This document shows, piece after piece, positions 21,926 through 36,294 of a stretch of DNA of 64,000 bases. The stretch covers positions 159,160,622 through 159,224,621 of the forward strand of contig OY992539.1 in the NCBI GenBank assembly GCA_963921195.1. The letters are read 5' to 3'. The stretch's first letter is position 1; each line of letters opens with the position of its first letter. The position numbers were made by a program, and so were the translations under genes. Under the pieces are notes generated by a model. That model had not been told where the DNA came from. It saw only the letters and a program-made list of their open reading frames with translations, and did not search any database. The DNA comes from Pegoplata infirma. Its lineage: Eukaryota; Arthropoda; Insecta; Diptera; Anthomyiidae.

Positions 21926-24900
21926 TTTGCACGAATTTAAATCTTTTTCAATAAAGTTTAAATAGAATAAAAGAGATTGCTCGATTTTAAATTTTTAAAA
22001 AAATTTTTTTTCAAAAATGATAAACTTGTAATTTTTCGTAGTCTGGAGACCTTTTACTTTCAACGGCTGTATCTCTGCAACTATTACTCCGATTTTGTCA
22101 AAATAACAAAAAAATAAAAGATTGAGACTATATCTTTCCTCTGGAACCAAATGTGAGACAATCGGGCTGGTACTTACAGAGATATATGCATTTATGCAAA
22201 GTTTTTTTTTCATTTTTATGAGAAACCCATTATTTAAGGTTTTTTGGAGACCCTCATTTTTAAATTGCTATAACTCGGTAAATAATGATCCGATTTTGAC
22301 TCTATAAAAACAAGAATGCATAAGTATATTAGCTTTATCATGACAGAAAAAATTTAAGACTATCAGACTAGTATTAACAGATATTTATGCATTCATATCA
22401 AAAATATTTTCGGGTTACTTGTAATAACTTGAAATGGCTATATCAAGGTTACCATTATATCGATTTCAAATGCCTTTGCACGAATTTAAATCTTTTTCAA
22501 TAAAGTTTAAATAGAATAAAAGAGATTGCTCGATTTTAAATTTTTAAAAAAAATTATTTTTTCAAAAATGATAAACTTGTAATTTTTCGTAGTCTGGAGA
22601 CCTTTTACTTTCAACGGCTGTATCTCTGCAACTATTGCTCCGATTTCGTCAAAATAACAAAAAAATAAAAGATTGAGACTTTATCTTTCCTCTGGAACCA
22701 AATGTGAGACAATCGGGCTGGTATATGCATTTATGCAAAGTTTTTTTTTTTTTCATTTTTATGAGAAACCCATTATTTAAGGTTTTTTGGAGACCCTCAT
22801 TTTTAAATTGCTATAACTCGATAAATAATGATCCGATTTTGACTCTATAAAAACTAGAATGCATAAGTATATTAGCTTTATCATGACAGAAAAAATTTAA
22901 GACTATCAGACTAGTATTAACAGATATTTATGCATTCATATCAAAAATATTTTCGGGTTACTTGTAATAACTTGAAATGGCTATATCAAGGTTACCATTA
23001 TATCGATTTCAAATGCCTTTGCACGAATTTAAATCTTTTTCAATAAAGTTTAAATAGAATAAAAGAGATTGCTCGATTTTAAATTTTTAAAAAAAAAATA
23101 TTTTTTCAAAAATGATAAACTTGTAATTTTTCGTAGTCTGGAGACCTTTTACTTTCAACGGCTGTATCTCTGCAACTATTGCTCCGATTTCGTCAAAATA
23201 ACAAAAAAATAAAAGATTGAGACTTTATCTTTCCTCTGGAACCAAATGTGAGACAATCGGGCTGGTACTTACAGAGATATATGCATTTATGCAAAGTTTT
23301 TTTTTCATTTTTATGAGAAACCCATTATTTAAGGTTTTTTGGAGACCCTCATTTTTAAATTGCTATAACTCGATAAATAATGATCCGATTTTGACTCTAT
23401 AAAAACTAGAATGCATAAGTATATTAGCTTTATCATGACAGAAAAAATTTAAGACTATCAGACTAGTATTAACAGATATTTATGCATTCATATCAAAAAT
23501 ATTTTCGGGTTACTTGTAATAACTTGAAATGGCTATATCAAGGTTACCATTATATCGATTTCAAATGCCTTTGCACGAATTTAAATCTTTTTCAATAAAG
23601 TTTAAATAGAATAAAAGAGATTGCTCGATTTTAAATTTTTAAAAAAAAATATTTTTTCAAAAATGATAAACTTGTAATTTTTCGTAGTCTGGAGACCTTT
23701 TACTTTCAACGGCTGTATCTCTGCAACTATTGCTCCGATTTTGTCAAAATAACAAAAAAATAAAAGATTGAGACTTTATCTTTCCTCTGGAACCAAATGT
23801 GAGACAATCGGGCTGGTACTTACAGAGATATATGCATTTATGCAAAGTTTTTTTTTTTCATTTTTATGAGAAACCCATTATTTAAGGTTTTTTGGAGACC
23901 CTCATTTTTAAATTGCTATAACTCGGTAAATAATGATCCGATTTTGACTCTATAAAAACAAGAATGCATAAGTATATTAGCTTTATCATGACAGAAAAAA
24001 TTTAAGACTATCAGACTAGTATTAACAGATATTTATGCATTCATATCAAAAATATTTTCGGGTTACTTGTAATAACTTGAAATGGCTATATCAAGGTTAC
24101 CATGATATCGATTTCAAATGCCTTTGCACGAATTTAAATCTTTTTCAATAAAGTTTAAATAGAATAAAAGAGATTGCTCGATTTTAAATTTTTAAAAAAA
24201 AATATTTTTTCAAAAATGATAAACTTGTAATTTTTCGTAGTCTGGAGACCTTTTACTTTCAACGGCTGTATCTCTGCAACTATTGCTCCGATTTCGTCAA
24301 AATAACAAAAAAATAAAAGATTGAGACTTTATCTTTCCTCTGGAACCAAATGTGAGACAATCGGGCTGGTACTTACAGAGATATATGCATTTATGCAAAG
24401 TTTTTTTTTCATTTTTATGAGAAACCCATTATTTAAGGTTTTTTGGAGACCCTCATTTTTAAATTGCTATAACTCGATAAATAATGATCCGATTTTGACT
24501 CTAGAAAAACTAGAATGCATAAGTATATTAGCTTTATCATGACAGAAAAAATTTAAGACTATCAGACTAGTATTAACAGATATTTATGCATTCATATCAA
24601 AAATATTTTCGGGTTACTTGTAATAACTTGAAATGGCTATATCAAGGTTACCATTATATCGATTTCAAATGCCTTTGCACGAATTTAAATCTTTTTCAAT
24701 AAAGTTTAAATAGAATAAAAGAGATTGCTCGATTTTAAATTTAAAAAAAAAAATATTTTTTCAAAAATGATAAACTTGTAATTTTTCGTAGTCTGGAGAC
24801 CTTTTACTTTCAACGGCTGTATCTCTGCAACTATTGCTCCGATTTCGTCAAAATAACAAAAAAATAAAAGATTGAGACTTTATCTTTCCTCTGGAACCAA

Positions 24901-27900
24901 ATGTGAGACAATCGGGCTGGTACTTACAGAGATATATGCATTTATGCAAAGTTTTTTTTTTATTTTTATGAAAAACCCATTATTTAAGGTTTTTTGGAGA
25001 CCCTCATTTTTAAATTGCTATAACTCGGTAAATAATGATCCGATTTTGACTCTATAAAAACTAGAATGCATAAGTATATTAGCTTTATCATGACAGAAAA
25101 AATTTAAGACTATCAGACTAGTATTAACAGATATTTATGCATTCATATCAAAAATATTTTCGGGTTACTTGTAATAACTTGAAATGGCTATATCAAGGTT
25201 ACCATGATATCGATTTCAAATGCCTTTGCACGAATTTAAATCTTTTTCAATAAAGTTTAAATAGAATAAAAGAGATTGCTCGATTTTAAATTTTTAAAAA
25301 AAAAATATTTTTTCAAAAATGATAAACTTGTAATTTTTCGTAGTCTGGAGACCTTTTACTTTCAACGGCTGTATCTCTGCAACTATTGCTCCGATTTCGT
25401 CAAAATAACAAAAAACTAAAAGATTGAGACTTTATCTTTCCTCTGGAACCAAATGTGAGACAATCGGGCTGGTACTTACAGAGATATATGCATTTATGCA
25501 AAGTTTTTTTTTTTCATTTTTATGAGAAACCCATTATTTAAGGTTTTTTGGAGACCCTCATTTTTAAATTGCTATAACTCGGTAAATAATGATCCGATTT
25601 TGACTCTATAAAAACTGCATAAGTATATTAGCTTTATCATGACAGAAAAAATTTAAGACTATCAGACTAGTATTAACAGATATTTATGCATTCATATCAA
25701 AAATATTTTCGGGTTACTTGTAATAACTTGAAATGGCTATATCAAGGTTACCATTATATCGATTTCAAATGCCTTTGCACGAATTTAAATCTTTTTCAAT
25801 AAAGTTTAAATAGAATAAAAGAGATTGCTCGATTTTAAATTTAAAAAAAAAAATATTTTTTCAAAAATGATAAACTTGTAATTTTTCGTAGTCTGGAGAC
25901 CTTTTACTTTCAACGGCTGTATCTCTGCAACTATTGCTCCGATTTCGTCAAAATAACAAAAAAATAAAAGATTGAGACTTTATCTTTCCTCTGGAACCAA
26001 ATGTGAGACAATCGGGCTGGTACTTACAGAGATATATGCATTTATGCAAAGTTTTTTTTTCATTTTTATGAGAAACCCATTATTTAAGGTTTTTTGGAGA
26101 CCCTCATTTTTAAATTGCTATAACTCGATAAATAATGATCCGATTTTGACTCTATAAAAACTAGAATGCATAAGTATATTAGCTTTATCATGACAGAAAA
26201 AATTTAAGACTATCAGACTAGTATTAACAGATATTTATGCATTCATATCAAAAATATTTTCGGGTTACTTGTAATAACTTGAAATGGCTATATCAAGGTT
26301 ACCATTATATCGATTTCAAATGCCTTTGCACGAATTTAAATCTTTTTCAATAAAGTTTAAATAGAATAAAAGAGATTGCTCGATTTTAAATTTTTAAAAA
26401 AAAATATTTTTTCAAAAATGATAAACTTGTAATTTTTCGTAGTCTGGAGACCTTTTACTTTCAACGGCTGTATCTCTGCAACTATTGCTCCGATTTCGTC
26501 AAAATAACAAAAAAATAAAAGATTGAGACTTTATCTTTCCTCTGGAACCAAATGTGAGACAATCGGGCTGGTACTTACAGAGATATATGCATTTATGCAA
26601 AGTTTTTTTTTTCATTTTTATGAGAAACCCATTATTTAAGGTTTTTTGGAGACCCTCATTTTTAAATTGCTATAACTCGATAAATAATGATCCGATTTTG
26701 ACTCTATAAAAACTAGAATGCATAAGTATATTAGCTTTATCATGACAGAAAAAATTTAAGACTATCAGACTAGTATTAACAGATATTTATGCATTCATAT
26801 CAAAAATATTTTCGGGTTACTTGTAATAACTTGAAATGGCTATATCAAGGTTACCATTATATCGATTTCAAATGCCTTTGCACGAATTTAAATCTTTTTC
26901 AATAAAGTTTAAATAGAATAAAAGAGATTGCTCGATTTTAAATTTTAAAAAAAAATATTTTTTCAAAAATGATAAACTTGTAATTTTTCGTAGTCTGGAG
27001 ACCTTTTACTTTCAACGGCTGTATCTCTGCAACTATTGCTCCGATTTCGTCAAAATAACAAAAAAATAAAAGATTGAGACTTTATCTTTCCTCTGGAACC
27101 AAATGTGAGACAATCGGGCTGGTACTTACAGAGATATATGCATTTATGCAAAGTTTTTTTTTCATTTTTATGAAAAACCCATTATTTAAGGTTTTTTGGA
27201 GACCCTCATTTTTAAATTGCTATAACTCGGTAAATAATGATCCGATTTTGACTCTATAAAAACTAGAATGCATAAGTATATTAGCTTTATCATGACAGAA
27301 AAAATTTAAGACTATCATACTAGTATTAACAGATATTTATGCATTCATATCAAAAATATTTTCGGGTTACTTGTAATAACTTGAAATGGCTATATCAAGG
27401 TTACCATTATATCGATTTCAAATGCCTTTACACGAATTTAAATCTTTTTCAATAAAGTTTAAATAGAATATAAGAGATTGCTAGATTTTAAATTTTTAAA
27501 AAAAAATATTTTTTCAAAAATGATAAACTTGTAATTTTTCGTAGTCTGGAGACCTTTTACTTTCAACGGCTGTATCTCTGCAACTATTGCTCCGATTTCG
27601 TCAAAATAACAAAAAAATAAAAGATTGAGACTTTATCTTTCCTCTGGAACCAAATGTGAGACAATCGGGCTGGTACTTACAGAGATATATGCATTTATGC
27701 AAAGTTTTTTTTTCATTTTTATGAGAAACCCATTATTTAAGGTTTTTTGGAGACCCTCATTTTTAAATTGCTATAACTCGATAAATAATGATCCGATTTT
27801 GACTCTATAAAAACTAGAATGCATAAGTATATTAGCTTTATCATGACAGAAAAAATTTAAGACTATCAGACTAGTATTAACAGATATTTATGCATTCATA

Positions 27901-30900
27901 TCAAAAATATTTTCGGGTTACTTGTAATAACTTGAAATGGCTATATCAAGGTTACCATTATATCGATTTCAAATGCCTTTGCACGAATTCAAATCTTTTT
28001 CAATAAAGTTTAAATAGAATAAAAGAGATTGCTCGATTTTAAATTTTTAAAAAAAAATATTTTTTCAAAAATGATAAACTTGTAATTTTTCGTAGTCTGG
28101 AGACCTTTTACTTTCAACGGCTGTATCTCTGCAACTATTGCTCCGATTTTGTCAAAATAACAAAAAAATAAAAGATTGAGACTTTATCTTTCCTCTGGAA
28201 CCAAATGTGAGACAATCGGGCTGGTACTTACAGAGATATATGCATTTATGCAAAGTTTTTTTTTTCATTTTTATGAGAAACCCATTATTTAAGGTTTTTT
28301 GGAGACCCTCATTTTTAAATTACTATAACTCGGTAAATAATGATCCGATTTTGACTCTATAAAAACAAGAATGCATAAGTATATTAGCTTTATCATGACA
28401 GAAAAAATTTAAGACTATCAGACTAGTATTAACAGATATTTATGCATTCATATCAAAAATATTTTCGGGTTACTTGTAATAACTTGAAATGGCTATATCA
28501 AGGTTACCATTATATCGATTTCAAATGCCTTTGCACGAATTTAAATCTTTTTCAATAAAGTTTAAATAGAATAAAAGAGATTGCTCGATTTTAAATTTTT
28601 AAAAAAAAATATTTTTTCAAAAATGATAAACTTGTAATTTTTCGTAGTCTGGAGACCTTTTACTTTCAACGGCTGTATCTCTGCAACTATTGCTCCGATT
28701 TCGTCAAAATAACAAAAAAATAAAAGATTGAGACTTTATCTTTCCTCTGGAACCAAATGTGAGACAATCGGGCTGGTACTTACAGAGATATATGCATTTA
28801 TGCAAAGTTTTTTTTTTCATTTTTATGAGAAACCCATTATTTAAGGTTTTTTGGAGACCCTCATTTTTAAATTGCTATAACTCGATAAATAATGATCCGA
28901 TTTTGACTCTATAAAAACTGCATAAGTATATTAGCTTTATCATGACAGAAAAAATTTAAGACTATCAGACTAGTATTAACAGATATTTATGCATTCATAT
29001 CAAAAATATTTTCGGGTTACTTGTAATAACTTGAAATGGCTATATCAAGGTTACCATTATATCGATTTCAAATGCCTTTGCACGAATTTAAATCTTTTTC
29101 AATAAAGTTTAAATAGAATAAAAGAGATTGCTCGATTTTAAATTTTAAAAAAAAATATTTTTTCAAAAATGATAAACTTGTAATTTTTCGTAGTCTGGAG
29201 ACCTTTTACTTTCAACGGCTGTATCTCTGCAACTATTGCTCCGATTTTGTCAAAATAACAAAAAAATAAAAGATTGAGACTTTATCTTTCCTCTGGAACC
29301 AAATGTGAGACAATCGGGCTGGTACTTACAGAGATATATGCATTTATGCAAAGTTTTTTTTTTCATTTTCATGAGAAACCCATTATTTAAGGTTTTTTGG
29401 AGACCCTCATTTTTAAATTGCTATAACTCGGTAAATAATGATCCGATTTTGACTCTATAAAAACTAGAATGCATAAGTATATTAGCTTTATCATGACAGA
29501 AAAAATTTAAGACTATCAGACTAGTATTAACAGATATTTATGCATTCATATCAAAAATATTTTCGGGTTACTTGTAATAACTTGAAATGGCTATATCAAG
29601 GTTACCATTATATCGATTTCAAATGCCTTTGCACGAATTTAAATCTTTTTCAATAAAGTTTAAATAGAATAAAAGAGATTGCTCGATTTTAAATTTTTAA
29701 AAAAAAATATTTTTTCAAAAATGATAAACTTGTAATTTTTCGTAGTCTAGAGACCTTTTACTTTCAACGGCTGTATCTCTGCAACTATTGCTCCGATTTC
29801 GTCAAAATAACAAAAAAATAAAAGATTGAGACTTTATCTTTCCTCTGGAACCAAATGTGAGACAATCGGGCTGGTACTTACAGAGATATATGCATTTATG
29901 CAAAGTTTTTTTTTCATTTTTATGAGAAACCCATTATTTAAGGTTTTTTGGAGACCCTCATTTTTAAATTGCTATAACTCGGTAAATAATGATCCGATTT
30001 TGACTCTATAAAAACAAGAATGCATAAGTATATTAGCTTTATCATGACAGAAAAAATTTAACACTATCAGACTAGTATTAACAGATATTTATGCATTCAT
30101 ATCAAAAATATTTTCGGGTTACTTGTAATAACTTGAAATGGCTATATCAAGGTTACCATTATATCGATTTCAAATGCCTTTGCACGAATTTAAATCTTTT
30201 TCAATAAAGTTTAAATAGAATAAAAGAGATTGCTCGATTTTAAATTTTTAAAAAAAAATATTTTTTCAAAAATGATAAACTTGTAATTTTTCGTAGTCTA
30301 GAGACCTTTTACTTTCAACGGCTGTATCTCTGCAACTATTGCTCCGATTTCGTCAAAATAACAAAAAAAATAAAAGATTGAGACTTTATCTTTCCTCTGG
30401 AACCAAATGTGAGACAATCGGGCTGGTACTTACAGAGATATATGCATTTATGCAAAGTTTTTTTTTTTCATTTTTATGAGAAACCCATTATTTAAGGTTT
30501 TTTGGAGACCCTCATTTTTAAATTGCTATAACTCGATAAATAATGATCCGATTTTGACTCTATAAAAACTAGAATGCATAAGTATATTAGCTTTATCATG
30601 ACAGAAAAAATTTAAGACTATCAGACTAGTATTAACAGATATTTATGCATTCATATCAAAAATATTTTCGGGTTACTTGTAATAACTTGAAATGGCTATA
30701 TCAAGGTTACCATTATATCGATTTCAAATGCCTTTGCACGAATTTAAATCTTTTTCAATAAAGTTTAAATAGAATAAAAGAGATTGCTCGATTTTAAATT
30801 TTTAAAAAATTTTTTTTTTCAAAAATGATAAACTTGTAATTTTTCGTAATCTGGAGACCTTTTACTTTCAACGGCTGTATCTCTGCAACTATTGCTCCGA

Positions 30901-33900
30901 TTTCGTCAAAATAACAAAAAAATAAAAGATTGAGACTTTATCTTTCCTCTGGAGCCAAATGTGAGACAATCGGGCTGGTACTTACAGAGATATATGCATT
31001 TATGCAAAGTTTTTTTTTTCATTTTTATGAGAAACCCATTATTTAAGGTTTTTTGGAGACCCTCATTTTTAAATTGCTATAACTCGATAAATAATGATCC
31101 GATTTTGACTCTATAAAAACTGCATAAGTATATTAGCCTTATCATGACAGAAAAAATTTAAGACTATCAGACTAGTATTAACAGATATTTATGCATTCAT
31201 ATCAAAAATATTTTCGGGTTACTTGTAATAACTTGAAATGGCTATATCAAGGTTACCATTATATCGATTTCAAATGCCTTTGCACGAATTTAAATCTTTT
31301 TCAATAAAGTTTAAATAGAATAAAAGAGATTGCTCGATTTTAAATTTTTAAAAAAAAATATTTTTTCAAAAATTATAAACTTGTAATTTTTCGTAGTCTG
31401 GAGACCTTTTACTTTCAACGGCTGTATCTCTGCAACTATTGCTCCGATTTCGTCAAAATAATAAAAAAATAAAAGATTGAGACTTTATCTTTCCTCTGGA
31501 ACCAAATGTGAGACAATCGGGCTGGTACTTACAGAGATATATGCATTTATGCAAAGTTTTTTTTTCATTTTTATGAGAAACCCATTATTTAAGGTTTTTT
31601 GGAGACCCTCATTTTTAAATTGCTATAACTCGATAAATAATGATCCGATTTTGACTCTATAAAAACTAGAATGCATAAGTATATTAGCTTTATCATGACA
31701 GAAAAAATTTAAGACTATCAGACTAGTATTAACAGATATTTATGCATTCATATCAAAAATATTTTCGGGTTACTTGTAATAACTTGAAATGGCTATATCA
31801 AGGTTACCATTATATCGATTTCAAATGCCTTTGCATGAATTTAAATCTTTTTCAATAAAGTTTAAATAGAATAAAAGAGATAGTTCGATTTTAAATTTTT
31901 AAAAAAAATTTTTTTTCAAAAATGATAAACTTGTAATTTTTCGTAGTCTGGAGACCTTTTACTTTCAAGGGCTGTATCTCTGCAACTATTGCTCCGATTT
32001 TGTCAAAATAACAAAAAAATAAAAGATTGAGACTTTATCTTTCCTCTGGAACCAAATGTGAGACAATCGGGCTGGTACTTACAGAGATATATGCATTTAT
32101 GCAAAGTTTTTTTTTTCATTTTTATGAGAAACCCATTATTTAAAGTTTTTTGGAGACATTCATTTTTAAATTGCTATAACTCGGTAAATAATGATCCGAT
32201 TTTGACTCTATAAAAACAAGAATGCATAAGTATATTAGCTTTATCATGACAGAAAAAATTTAAGACTATCAGACTAGTATTAACAGATATTTATGCATTC
32301 ATATCAAAAATATTTTCGGGTTACTTGTAATAACTTGAAATGGCTATATCAAGGTTACCATTATATCGATTTCAAATGCCTTTGCACGAATTTAAATCTT
32401 TTTCAATAAAGTTTAAATAGAATAAAAGAGATTGCTCGATTTTAAATTTTAAAAAAAAAATATTTTTTCAAAAATGATAAACTTGTAATTTTTCGTAGTC
32501 TGGAGACCTTTTACTTTCAACGGCTGTATCTCTGCAACTATTGCTCCGATTTCGTCAAAATAACAAAAAAATAAAAGATTGAGACTTTATCTTTCCTCTG
32601 GAACCAAATGTGAGACAATCGGGCTGGTACTTACAGAGATATATGCATTTATGCAAAGTTTTTTTTTCATTTTTATGAAAAACCCATTATTTAAGGTTTT
32701 TTGGAGACCCTCATTTTTAAATTGCTATAACTCGGTAAATAATGATCCGATTTTGACTCTATAAAAACTAGAATGCATAAGTATATTAGCTTTATCATGA
32801 CAGAAAAAATTTAAGACTATCAGACTAGTATTAACAGATATTTATGCATTCATATCAAAAATATTTTCGGGTTACTTGTAATAACTTGAAATGGCTATAT
32901 CAAGGTTACCATTATATCGATTTCAAATGCCTTTGCACGAATTTAAATCTTTTTCAATAAAGTTTAAATAGAATAAAAGAGATTGCTCGATTTTAAATTT
33001 TTAAAAAAAATTATTTTTTCAAAAATGATAAACTTGTAATTTTTCGTAGTCTGGAGACCTTTTACTTTCAACGGCTGTATCTCTGCAACTATTGCTCCGA
33101 TTTCGTCAAAATAACAAAAAAATAAAAGATTGAGACTTTATCTTTCCTCTGGAACCAAATGTGAGACAATCGGGCTGGTACTTACAGAGATATATGCATT
33201 TATGCAAAGTTTTTTTTCATTTTTATGAGAAACCCATTATTTAAGGTTTTTTGGAGACCCTCATTTTTAAATTGCTATAACTCGATAAATAATGATCCGA
33301 TTTTGACTCTATAAAAACTAGAATGCATAAGTATATTAGCTTTATCATGACAGAAAAAATTTAAGACTATCAGACTAGTATTAACAGATATTTATGCATT
33401 CATATCAAAAATACTTTCGGGTTACTTGTAATAACTTGAAATGGCTATATCAAGGTTACCATTATATCGATTTCAAATGCCTTTGCACGAATTTAAATCT
33501 TTTTCAATAAAGTTTAAATAGAATAAAAGAGATTGCTCGATTTTAAATTTTTAAAAAAATTTTTTTTTCAAAAATGATAAACTTGTAATTTTTCGTAGTC
33601 TGGAGACCTTTTACTTTCAACGGCTGTATCTCTGCAACTATTGCTCCGATTTTGTCAAAATAACAAAAAAATAAAAGATTGAGACTTTATCTTTCCTCTG
33701 GAGCCAAATGTGAGACAATCGGGCTGGTACTTACAGAGATATATGCATTTATGCAAAGTTTTTTTTTTCATTTTTATGAGAAACCCATTATTTAAGGTTT
33801 TTTGGAGACCCTCATTTTTAAATTGCTATAACTCGATAAATAATGATCCGATTTTGACTCTATAAAAACTGCATAAGTATATTAGCCTTATCATGACAGA

Positions 33901-34698
33901 AAAAATTTAAGACTATCAGACTAGTATTAACAGATATTTATGCATTCATATCAAAAATATTTTCGGGTTACTTGTAATAACTTGAAATGGCTATATCAAG
34001 GTTACCATTATATCGATTTCAAATGCCTTTGCACGAATTTAAATCTTTTTCAATAAAGTTTAAATAGAATAAAAGAGATTGCTCGATTTTAAATTTTTAA
34101 AAAAAATTATTTTTTCAAAAATGATAAACTTGTAATTTTTCGTAGTCTGGAGACCTTTTACTTTCAACGGCTGTATCTCTGCAACTATTGCTCCGATTTC
34201 GTCAAAATAACAAAAAAATAAAAGATTGAGACTTTATCTTTCCTCTGGAACCAAATGTGAGACAATCGGGCTGGTACTTACAGAGATATATGCATTTATG
34301 CAAAGTTTTTTTTCATTTTTATGAGAAACCCATTATTTAAGGTTTTTTGGAGACCCTCATTTTTAAATTGCTATAACTCGATAAATAATGATCCGATTTT
34401 GACTCTATAAAAACTAGAATGCATAAGTATATTAGCTTTATCATGACAGAAAAAATTTAAGACTATCAGACTAGTATTAACAGATATTTATGCATTCATA
34501 TCAAAAATACTTTCGGGTTACTTGTAATAACTTGAAATGGCTATATCAAGGTTACCATTATATCGATTTCAAATGCCTTTGCACGAATTTAAATCTTTTT
34601 CAATAAAGTTTAAATAGAATAAAAGAGATTGCTCGATTTTAAATTTTTAAAAAATTTTTTTTTTCAAAAATGATAAACTTGTAATTTTTCGTAGTCCT

Positions 34699-34729
34699 TT
34701 GAAAGTAAAAGGAGACCTTTTACTTTCAA
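34699..34729. repeat. Perfect 14-bp hairpin inserted in a monomer
   Basis: The arms ttgaaagtaaaagg and ccttttactttcaa flank a 3-nt loop. The right arm is normal satellite; the left arm is an inverted copy replacing one base between gtagtc and ggagacc. It occurs in only this monomer of the window. An inverted copy of adjacent sequence is the signature of a template switch during replication. Confidence 0.93.
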
Positions 34730-36294
34730 CGGCTGTATCTCTGCAACTATTGCTCCGATTTTGTCAAAATAACAAAAAAATACAATATTGAGACTTTATC
34801 TTTCCTCTGGAACCAAATGTGAGACAATCGGGCTGGTACTTACAGAGATATATGCATTTATGCAAAGTTTTTTTTTTTCATTTTTATGAGAAACCCATTA
34901 TTTAAGGTTTTTTGGAGACCCTCATTTTTAAATTGCTATAACTCGGTAAATAATGATCCGATTTTGACTCTATAAAAACAAGAATGCATAAGTATATTAG
35001 CTTTATCATGACAGAAAAAATTTAAGACTATCAGACTAGTATTAACAGATATTTATGCATTCATATCAAAAATATTTTCGGGTTACTTGTAATAACTTGA
35101 AATGGCTATATCAAGGTTACCATTATATCGATTTCAAATGCCTTTGCACGAATTTAAATCTTTTTCAATAAAGTTTAAATAGAATAAAAGAGATTGCTCG
35201 ATTTTAAATTTTTAAAAAAAAAATATTTTTTCAAAAATGATAAACTTGTAATTTTTCGTAGTCTGAAGACCTTTTACTTTCAACGGCTGTATCTCTGCAA
35301 CTATTGCTCCGATTTCGTCAAAATAACAAAAAAATAAAAGATTGAGACTTTATCTTTCCTCTGGAGCCAAATGTGAGACAATCGGGCTGGTACTTACAGA
35401 GATATATGCATTTATGCAAAGTTTTTTTTTTTTCATTTTTATGAGAAACCCATTATTTAAGGTTTTTTGGAGACCCTCATTTTTAAATTGCTATAACTCG
35501 ATAAATAATGATCCGATTTTGACTCTATAAAAACTGCATAAGTATATTAGCCTTATCATGACAGAAAAAATTTAAGACTATCAGACTAGTATTAACAGAT
35601 ATTTATGCATTCATATCAAAAATATTTTCGGGTTACTTGTAATAACTTGAAATGGCTATATCAAGGTTACCATTATATCGATTTCAAATGCCTTTGCACG
35701 AATTTAAATCTTTTTCAATAAAGTTTAAATAGAATAAAAGAGATTGCTCGATTTTAAATTTTTAAAAAAAAATATTTTTTCAAAAATGATAAACTTGTAA
35801 TTTTTCGTAGTCTGGAGACCTTTTACTTTCAACGGCTGTATCTCTGCAACTATTGCTCCGATTTCGTCAAAATAACAAAAAAATAAAAGATTGAGACTTT
35901 ATCTTTCCTCTGGAACCAAATGTGAGACAATCGGGCTGGTACTTACAGAGATATATGCATTTATGCAAAGTTTTTTTTTTTCATTTTTATGAGAAACCCA
36001 TTATTTAAAGTTTTTTGGAGACCCTCATTTTTAAATTGCTATAACTCGGTAAATAATGATCCGATTTTGACTCTATAAAAACAAGAATGCATAAGTATAT
36101 TAGCTTTATCATGACAGAAAAAATTTAAGACTATAAGACTAGTATTAACAGATATTTATGCATTCATATCAAAAATATTTTCGGGTTACTTGTAATAACT
36201 TGAAATGGCTATATCAAGGTTACCATTATATCGATTTCAAATGCCTTTGCACGAATTTAAATCTTTTTCAATAAAGTTTAAATAGAATAAAAGA

